Below, in pieces: positions 56,326 to 64,000 of a stretch of DNA of 64,000 nt. The stretch is from Sciurus carolinensis (lineage: Eukaryota > Chordata > Mammalia > Rodentia > Sciuridae). The notes below the pieces were generated by a model. It was not told the DNA's origin, did no database searches, and saw only the letters and a list, made by a program, of their open reading frames with translations. The position numbers and the translations under genes were made by a program. The stretch is from NCBI RefSeq assembly GCF_902686445.1, contig NC_062219.1:107881160-107945159 (forward strand), in the 5' to 3' direction. The stretch's first letter is position 1; each line of letters starts with the position of its first letter.

Positions 56326-56444
56326 TATCATAAAAAGAAAAGGGTATATTTTCTAAAAAGACTTAATTTTTATTTTATTTATGCTATATAACAAAGCATC
56401 CAAATTTTTAACACCTTTATTTTATTTCATTTTATTTTACTTAT

Positions 56445-56526
56445 TTTTATGCAGTGCTGAGGATTGAACCCAGTGCCTCACACATGCTAGGTGCGTACTC
56501 TACCACTGAGCCACAACCCCAGTCCC
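56445..56526 (-). mobile_element. ID SINE, antisense
   Basis: gcagtgctgaggattgaacc, gcctcacacatgctaggtgc and ctctaccactgagccacaac, preceded by T-rich sequence. Confidence 0.88.
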
Positions 56527-56987
56527 AAAGCATACAAAGTTTTGAAACAAAAATAGACAAAACTGTGAAAAGTAATAGATAATCTACTTGGAAGTAAAAT
56601 ATTTGAGAATTCAATACCTCTTTTTCAATAATTAAAAGATGTAGCATGCAGAAAATCTGTCCTCTGAAATGAATAGCATAATTAATGGCTTGGATATATA
56701 TGATATTTCTAAAATTCCTCACAAATTCTTCAGAATTTTGTTTATTCTAATGAGAGCTGAATACACTTTCTCTCAATGACATATGAACAATTCAGAATGA
56801 CTAATTATATTATGGACCATAAAACACACCTAAGTAAATTTAAAAGAATAGAAATCAACCAAAGCCTGATCTCAAAATTCAAAGGCATCTAGAAATCAAT
56901 TGTAGAGAATTACTGAAAAATTTTAAGCTATTTGTAACTTAAATAACATACCTTTAAGAATATATGAGTTAAAGAAGAATTCTTTTA

Positions 56988-57080
56988 TTTAATTTATTTA
57001 TATGTGGTGCCAACTAGCAAACTTAGGGCCTTTCACATGCCAGGCAACTGCTCTACCACTGAGCCACAACTCCAGCCCTA
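56988..57080 (-). mobile_element. ID SINE, antisense, diverged
   Basis: gtggtgccaactagcaaact, gggcctttcacatgccaggc and ctctaccactgagccacaac. The repeated flanks aaagaagaattct (56,964) and aaagaagaattct (57,079) are a perfect 13-bp target duplication. Confidence 0.9.
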
Positions 57081-57993
57081 AAGAAGAATTCTTAAGAAAC
57101 ATTTTTCAAAATACTGTGAACTAAATCAAAACTAAAGTTTCTCAAAAAATATATAGAATGTAACAAAAGCAGTATTTTAAAGGAAATTTGTGGCATTGAA
57201 CATGCTATAAAAACAAGAAATATATAAAATCAATTCTGTAAGCTTAATAGGTGTAGAATAAATGAAAAACTGCAGAAATTTAAAGCCAAAGAAATTAGAA
57301 GAAAACAAATACTAAAATTTACAGCTATCTCTCATTAACATACATGCAAAAATCCTCAATGAAGTATTAGCAAATAGAATCCACAATGAATAAAAAGAAT
57401 TTTATATTATGATCAAGTGGGATTTGTTATCATTTTGTAAGATTGGTTACCCATTCAAATATCAGGTAATGTGCCTTATAGCACCTGTAGACTTAAAGAA
57501 AAAAGAATCATTATTATATTAATTGATATTAGCAAGCACATAATACAACACACTTTTGATAAAACCTCTCATAAATTTAGAAACAAAAAATAACTTCATG
57601 TTTTCTATTAAAAACTTGTACTTTTTGCCTGTATTTTAATTATTTTTCCTGCTCTTATTTATTATCATACAAAGTCCTAGCTAATGCAATAAGAGAAAAT
57701 AAAAGAAAACATAAACATATTGGGAAGTAAGTAAAAACACTGTCTTTATTCATATTTGACATGATTATCCTTCTCACAACACCACATAATTGAGAAAAAA
57801 ATTCATGGCAATAATAAGTAATTATGGCCAGGTCACAGGTTACATGGATATTATGCAAAAGTCAATTACTTTCTTGTACACCAATAGCATATAATCATAA
57901 TCTTAAAATTATAAATACATTACCATGTACATTAGCATTAAAAATGGGAAAAAATCTAATTAATATGATTACTATGATGCTAAAGACAAACTC

Positions 57994-58420
57994 TGTTTAG
58001 TCAGCTATTTTGTTGGTATGACTAAAAGATCTGGCCAGAATAATTTTAATGGAGGAAAAGGTTTATTTGAGTGCTCACAGTTTCAGAGGTCTTAGTCCAC
58101 CGAAGGCTGGCTCCATTTCTCAGGGTTTGAGGTGAGGCTGAACATCATGGTGGAAGACTATGGCAGAGGGAAACAGCTCACATTGCAACCAGAAAGCAGA
58201 GAGAGTCTCCACCTCCAGATACAAAATACATACCCCAAAGCCACGCCTCAATATCCTCCAGCTGACCCTACCACTTCAGTTACCACTCAGTTAATCTCCA
58301 TCAGGATATTAAATCACTAATTGGGTCAAGACCTTTACAACCCAATCAATTCTCCTCTGAAACTTCTTGCATTGTCTCACATGTGATCTTTTGGGGGACA
58401 CCTCATATCCAAAAATAACA
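57994..58420 (-). repeat. ERVL-MaLR LTR, antisense, inside old L1
   Basis: tgtttagtcagctattttg, tgactaaaagatctggccag, ggaaaaggtttatttgagtg, then catgtgatcttttgggggac and a final ataaca. Flanks aactc (57,989-57,993) and aattc (58,421-58,425) fit a 5-bp duplication with one transition. Confidence 0.85.
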
Positions 58421-58945
58421 AATTCTGATAAAATAAGTCAAAGAATATATAAAGAAATCAAAGAAGATATAAGCAAATGAAGAGATATTACATGTCCTTG
58501 CATTAGAAAACTCAAAATTGTGACAATGTCAGTTCTTTCCAGATGGGTCTATGAATTTAACAGAATTTGTAATTCACAGCAAGCAATTTTGTGGATACTG
58601 GAAAACTGATTCTGAAATTTACTTGGAAAGGCAAAAGTCTTAGAATAACCAACAAAATTCTGAAGAGGAACAAAGTTTGAGAACTAACAGGACTGTAAGA
58701 TTTATTATAAGGCTACTATATTCAAGACACCATAACTGATAAAGGACAGAAACAAAAGTCAATGAAATAGTCAAAAACAGAACTACATAAATACCATCAA
58801 CAGAACTTTGACAATAGAACAAAAGCCATTTAATGGAGAGAAGACAGCCTTTTCAACAAATGTACTACAAAATTTGAACATCCATATGCAAAAAAGCAGC
58901 AAATCTAGATTTGAATCTTATACTTTTTACAAAATTAAAATGAAT

Positions 58946-60044
58946 CATAGGCTATTGGTTTCTAGGGGTTTGGAGAAGGGTGTGTGGTGTAAGAAGGTAA
59001 AACACAGAGAATTTTGTAGGTCATAAGAACTATTCTCTAGTGTATTGTCTGGTATATATATGACTTCTTGCATTTTTCAAAACCCATAGAACTTTCTAAC
59101 CTTAAAAGTAAACCATGAAGTAGTCATACCTAAAATTTGTTTTTGGAGGTTAAAAGATTCTATCAATGAATGCAGACTGACAGAAATTTTGACAATATTA
59201 CAAATGTGTAAAACTATCTCACTGAAGTGGGAGAGGTGTTAATCTAAGTAAGTTCGAGTAAAATGTAATCTGTTGGGATTAAAAGGTGAAATTAACTACG
59301 CATAAGCAGTATTTGGCATCTCAGTGCCAAATAGTAAGGAAATCTAAAACAAACAAGCAAATCAAAAAAATTTTTTTAATTCCTACATATATAATAATGG
59401 GGAATATCAAAAGAACACAGAAGCCAACTGAAAGAGCCCCCAAGGGGCCAAAGCTGGAAACATTTAAGTAAGAAAATTAGTAAAGGAGCATTGTACTCAA
59501 AGTGTCAAGGACATACCACTTAGTCTAAACTGATAAAAATAAAATTTAAAATTAATAAAAAGGAATGAAAAGGCAAATAACCAATGTAGAAAAGTAACAA
59601 AGTATATAGAAAAAAACACATCAAAGAGATGGAGTATAAATCCCCACTCCTTAAGCATGGATTCTGTGTGATAATTACTTCTGAAAAGGAAAGAATACTG
59701 TTATGGAAAGGGGAAAAAAAACGGTTAACTTTATAGTTGAAAAATGTGACATATTCTATCAACTTCAGTCATGCAATCAATGTCAACATCAATAATCACA
59801 AATCAATTTGAGAGAAACACTTGATTTGATTTGATAAGAATGCCACTATATATATATATGATTTTCTTCCCAAAATCCAATAACCCCAGTGTAACCAAGG
59901 GAAAAGTATCAGACAAATTTAAATAAACATTATAAAAACATACTTAACCAGTATACTTAACTTTACAAATATATCAGACCTTATTTAAAACAAGCAAGTT
60001 AACAAACGTGTCACAGCTAAGAAGAGGCCAAGGAGATATACTGT
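58946..60044. other. Intergenic DNA, perhaps more old L1
   Basis: 58,946-59,260 may be the 3' end of an old LINE, but I cannot name it. The rest is AT-rich with nothing recognised. Confidence 0.35.
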
Positions 60045-60470
60045 GTCTCTTAGATTTGCAATGCTGTGACCAAAATACCCACCCAGAACAACTTGGAGGA
60101 GAAAAAGAATATTTTGGCTCAAAGGTGCAGTTCATGGTAGGACAACTCTGCTGTTCCAAGTCCAAGATGATGCAGAACATCGTGGCCCTAGGGTGTGGTA
60201 GAGGAGTACTTCTCTGTTCAAGGCAGCCAGGTAGCAGAAAGAGAAAGGGGAAGGGACCATAAGAAAGATGAATTCTTCCAGAGCACACCCACAGTGACTT
60301 ATCTCCTCCAGTCACACCCCACCAACCTGCATTTACTGCCAAGTTAGTCCTTTCAAACGAGGATGGGCTGATTAGGTTACAGCTCTCACAGTCCAATTAT
60401 TTTACCTCTGAACATTCCTGAATTAACACAGGAGCTTTGCAGGGATACCTCATATCCAAAGCGTAGCATG
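60045..60470 (-). repeat. MaLR-like LTR, antisense
   Basis: gcaatgctgtgaccaaaata, agaatattttggctcaaagg, gatgatgcagaacatcgtgg and ggatacctcatatccaaagc follow the antisense MaLR order, more diverged than the 57,994 copy. Confidence 0.65.
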
Positions 60471-61064
60471 TGCCTTCTGAATGCAACATGATATCCTGGA
60501 TAAATTCCTGGAACAGAAAAAGAATGTATGGTAAAATAAATAAAATAAAGGCAAATCTCAATAAAATATGGACTTTGGATAATAAAAATGCATCAGTATT
60601 CATTGGTAAATTATGATAAAAGGACCATACTAATGGAAGGTATTAATAATAAAGGAAAATGTGCACAGGAGTGTGCATGGGAGCTCAACCATATGCTGCT
60701 GAATTTTCCTGTAAGTTTAAAATCATTCTGAATAATTACATATTAATAAAGCATGCTTTTTAAATGTTAAAAAAATTACTTCTGTAGTATATTCTAACTA
60801 CTGAAGTGACCCAGTTATAGAGAAATCCAGTTTCAGATGACCTACTTCACTCCTTAATCTCAGTTCTTTTCAGTGAACTATTAATGTTCTTATTGCTTTG
60901 GTGTAAAGCCTATGATCAAGTGACTTTAGAAGTTCCAACAAATACTTGAGTGACAGGTCTAAAGAAGAATATCCTTTCACTTTGGGGTGAGAGGTAGCAT
61001 GGGGTTATTATCTCAGTCCTTGAAATGAGAGAGAGTTTCAAGTAACTAAAGAAGTTAATTTTCA
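60471..61064. other. Intergenic DNA, nothing recognised
   Basis: No feature seen. Confidence 0.4.
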
Positions 61065-61820
61065 TTTTTTAAAATTTCTTTTTAACTGACAAAAACATAC
61101 AAATTATGCATATTTATGGAGTACTTTATGATGTTTAAACACTTGTATACATAGTGTAATATTCAAAGGGAATTCAACATAGTCTCCTCATTCATTATTT
61201 CTTTATAGTAAACACTCAAGTCTTCTTTTTGAAATATATTATATTATCATCATCTATAGTCAACCAATTGTATAACAATATACCAGACTTTCTTGCTCTT
61301 ATGTAACTAATTTAGTGCCCTTTTATCTGCTTCTCTCCAACTCTTCCACCCACTAGTTTCCTCAGCCTCTGGTAAATGCCATCTGCCTTCAACTTCTACG
61401 AGATCAGTGGTTTTAGATTCTATATACGAGTGAGATCATGTGGTACTTCTTTTGTTTCTGACTTATTTTGCTTAACATAATTTTCTGCAATTCTACTCAA
61501 ATTGTGCTAACATAATGATCTGAAATTCCACCCACAATATCACAAATGACACTATTTCATTATTTTTATAACTGAATAGTATTCCATTGTGTATGTATAT
61601 CACATTTTCTTTATCTGTCAGGTGATGGACACAAGTTGTTTCCATTTCTTGGCTATTGTGATTGTGCTGCAATGAAGATGGGAATACAGATGTCTCTTTG
61701 ACATGTTGATTTCATTTCTTTCAGATATGTACCCAACAATGGAATTGATGGATCATATATTTGTTCTATTTTTAATTTTTTGAGGAACATCCACACTGTT
61801 TTCTATAATGGTTAACTTCA
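61065..61820 (-). mobile_element. Old L1 3' UTR and ORF2 end, antisense
   Basis: tgagatcatgtggtacttct, gtattccattgtgtatgtat, gctattgtgattgtgctgca, and ttttctataatggtt at the 5'-truncated end. It is the same age class as 22,395-22,980. Confidence 0.78.
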
Positions 61821-61997
61821 ATAGACTCTTCCTAAATGTAGCCATGTAGACCACAGTGTTCCATAATAATAACTTCAAAAATGGCAAGTATTCAATGGCA
61901 ACTATTCAAGTATTCTCTGAATTTTTTCAGGTTTTGCTAATAATTTTCTAATTTCAAAGACTGACAACAACAAATATTTACTTATTATTATGTCCCA

Positions 61998-62205
61998 TTT
62001 TTTTATTTATTTATTTTTTTTATTTTTAAAGTACTGGGGATTGAACCTAGGGGTACTCTACAACTGCACTACATCCCCAGTCCTTGTTTGTTTGTTTTTT
62101 AGACAGATTCTTACTAATTTGCAGAGGTTAGTATTGAATTTATAATCCTCATGATTCAGCGTCCTGAGTAGCAGAGATTACGGGTATGCAACATCTCAAT
62201 TAGCT
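61998..62205 (-). mobile_element. ID-B1 composite SINE, antisense, diverged
   Basis: T-rich start, agtactggggattgaaccta, actacatccccagtccttgt, gcgtcctgagtagcagagat. Same layout as 54,751-54,981. Confidence 0.85.
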
Positions 62206-62485
62206 TGTTACACTTCATTCCAACAGTGTTGGAGCAGTTGCTGTAGCTCCAGGCATGGGCTCGACCTAATTATCACAAGTTTTCTTTTTCTACTTCCTGA
62301 GCAGAAGTAGAGTTCCCCCTCTATGAAGTAATACCTTTATGGTAGAGGAGAGAACCAAAGAGGACTGATAGAAACATTCAGTGTTTTCTAAAGTCCCTTT
62401 GGAACTTATCCACTCATCTTGTATTAACTAGCACAAATTGTATTATGTACTTCAACCTCATTATTATACTTCTGATCAATGGAGG

Positions 62486-63575
62486 CACAGTAGATTAGTC
62501 AGCTTTGTGTCATTATGTCAAATACTAGAGATAATCAACTTATAAAGAGAATAGGCTTATTTTGACTCACAATTTGAGGTTTCAGTCCATGGTTGGTCTG
62601 TTCCATTTTTTGAGGGCAGGGACCGTGGTAAGGCAATACAGCATGGTTGGGAGCCAATGGTGGAACAAAACCATTCACCTCATGTGGAGTTAAGAAACAA
62701 GAGAGACTGGGGTTGTTCCTCTATTCCCCTCTGAGGCATGCCCCAAAGACCTTAAAACTTCCCACCACCTTCAGCGGCACTTTGGACTGAAGATCAAGCT
62801 TTTTTTATTTTTAGTTTTTATTTGCTCTTTTTAAATATACATGACAGTAGAGAGTATTTTGACATATTATACATATATGGAGCATAACTCATTCTAATTA
62901 GAATCCCATTCTTGTGATTATACATGATATGGAATTATACCAGTCTTGTATTCATGTATGAACATAGGAAAGTTATGTCCAATTTATTCTACTGTCTTTC
63001 CTATTCTCCTCCTCTTTCCCTTTTCTTCATTCCCCTTTGTCTAACCCAATGGACTTCTATTCTTCCCCTCCCACCCTCCCTTGTTGTGGGTTAGCATTCG
63101 CATATCAGAAGGAACATTCCAACTTTGGTTTTGGGGGATTGGTTTATTTCTCTTAGTGTGATAATCTCCAGTTTTATCCATTTACCCACAAATGCCATAA
63201 TTTCACTCTTCTTTTTGACTGAGTAATATTCCATTGTGTATATGTAAATTTTCATTACCCATTCATCTGTTTCAGGACATCTAGACTGGTTCCATAGCTT
63301 GGCTATTTTGAATTGAGCTGCTATAAACATTGATGTGACTGCATCACGTAGTATGCTGATTTTAAGTCCTTTGGGTATTAAATGAGGAGTGGAATAACTG
63401 GGTCAAATAATGGTTCTATTCCAAGTTTTCTGAGGAATCTCCATACTGCTTTCCATAGTAGTTGTGTGAATTTGTCTTTCCACCAGCAATGTATAAGTGA
63501 ACTTTTTCTTCACATCCTCACCAACAAATCTTTAATACATGATCCTTGAGGGACATTTCAGATTCAGACTATATC
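62486..63575 (-). repeat. MaLR-like LTR, antisense, split by an L1
   Basis: The first part (62,486-62,802) reads gattagtcagctttgtgtca, agaataggcttattttgac, ggaccgtgg. The last part (63,529-63,575) reads tctttaatacatgatccttg and gacatttcagattcag. The two join smoothly when compared with the LTR at 36,601. Confidence 0.68.
62803..63528 (-). mobile_element. 5'-truncated L1 inside an LTR, antisense
   Basis: The 3' UTR at 62,803-63,100 carries the attctaattagaatcccatt tail shared with 54,000. ORF2 end follows, readable as FIAAQFKIAKLWNQ and YTMEYYSV. It stops just 5' of the zinc-knuckle region near 63,528. Middle-aged subfamily. Confidence 0.85.
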
Positions 63576-64000
63576 TTGAGAAAGGGAAACTTGAATATTT
63601 GCTTAAAAATTAAATCCAGTGACCCCTAAAACTATTGTTATACAATTATAATTCATCACCACATTTTGAAAGTGAATCAATAATATAATCCATAACTACC
63701 TGAAAAACATAAAATGTGACTCTATGTTCATGGATTGAAAAGATGATGTATTATTTAATTATCTGAACATTATTAACAACATGTATCAGAGTATCTCACA
63801 CATTGTAGATACAAATACGTGTTAGTTTAAGCTGATTATTTTGGAAGGGATCAGAATGTAAAATAGAGCAATATTATCAAGTAAGAACATAAATAAAGGT
63901 AGTCCTATGGAAGTGGTAAAGGGAGAATTTTAAAATCTTTCTATGTGTCTGGATGATTTTGCAGTAAAGAAGAAAACTGGGAATATAAATTATCATTGAG
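63576..64000. other. Intergenic DNA, nothing recognised
   Basis: No feature seen up to the window end. Confidence 0.4.

Larger units (their letters stand above)
55338..58945 (+). mobile_element. Old L1 ORF2, sense, interrupted by two LTRs and four SINEs
   Basis: Pieces in ORF2 order: endonuclease start (taaatggtttacttacacc, about 55,440-55,567), gcaaagcagacttcagaat (56,180), gctgaatacactttctct (56,755), aaatagaatccacaatg and gatcaagtgggatttgt (57,370-57,425), agtcctagctaatgcaataa (57,673), and after the second LTR cagccttttcaacaaatg (58,845). No frame survives. Insertions are listed separately. Confidence 0.75.

Noticed and set aside
60008..60396. Overlapping 84- and 140-codon frames as exons
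   Set aside because: Both lie within an antisense MaLR-like LTR; no splice-site context or family motif.

Overview
The window looks like intergenic chromosomal DNA from a rodent, most likely of the squirrel lineage (Sciuridae or close relatives). Three things point there: LINE-1 (L1) copies of all ages; short elements that join a tRNA-like ID half to a 7SL-like B1 half (known from sciurids and dormice); and many ERVL-MaLR long terminal repeats. The assignment to squirrels is an inference from repeat types, not a database match. I found no host exon, no intact protein-coding gene, no tRNA or rRNA gene outside the ID elements, and nothing bacterial. The longest open frames all belong to L1.

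Three young, closely related L1 copies dominate. Copy 1 (13,118-19,809, plus strand) is full length, has a perfect 19-bp target-site duplication, and carries lesions in both ORFs. Copy 2 (29,282-35,547, minus strand) is full length with a 14-bp duplication and is more decayed. Copy 3 (41,145-42,716, minus strand) is 5' truncated and was later hit by an ID element. Copies 1 and 2 share their ORFs, 3' UTR and proximal 5' UTR, but their promoter arrays differ: copy 1 has about ten 68-bp tandem units, and copy 2 has about four 170-bp units on both sides of a YY1-like block. All three carry a TTAGGG-like tract in the 3' UTR.

The rest is layered older repeats. From 1 to 3,000 an ancient L1 is split by three LTRs. 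At 7.1-8.9 kb there is a middle-aged L1. At 11-13 kb there are L1 tails, a MaLR LTR and a MIR. At 20-26 kb there are L1 tails, an inverted L1, and MLT1, MIR and LTR remnants. At 35.5-41 kb there are nested LTRs and an old L1. At 42.6-43.4 kb there is an ID/LTR cluster, at 45.6-49.7 kb L2-like and MIR remnants, and at 50-54 kb an old L1 ORF1 and a large 5'-inverted L1. At 54.7-59 kb an old L1 is punctured by two LTRs and four SINEs, and at 60-63.6 kb there are an LTR, an L1, a SINE and an L1-in-LTR nest.

No genes act together here. The only machinery is the retrotransposition apparatus (ORF1 coiled-coil RNA-binding protein, ORF2 endonuclease/reverse transcriptase), and every copy visible is broken. 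The ID, B1 and LTR-derived insertions are the kind of element that L1 or ERV enzymes mobilise in trans.
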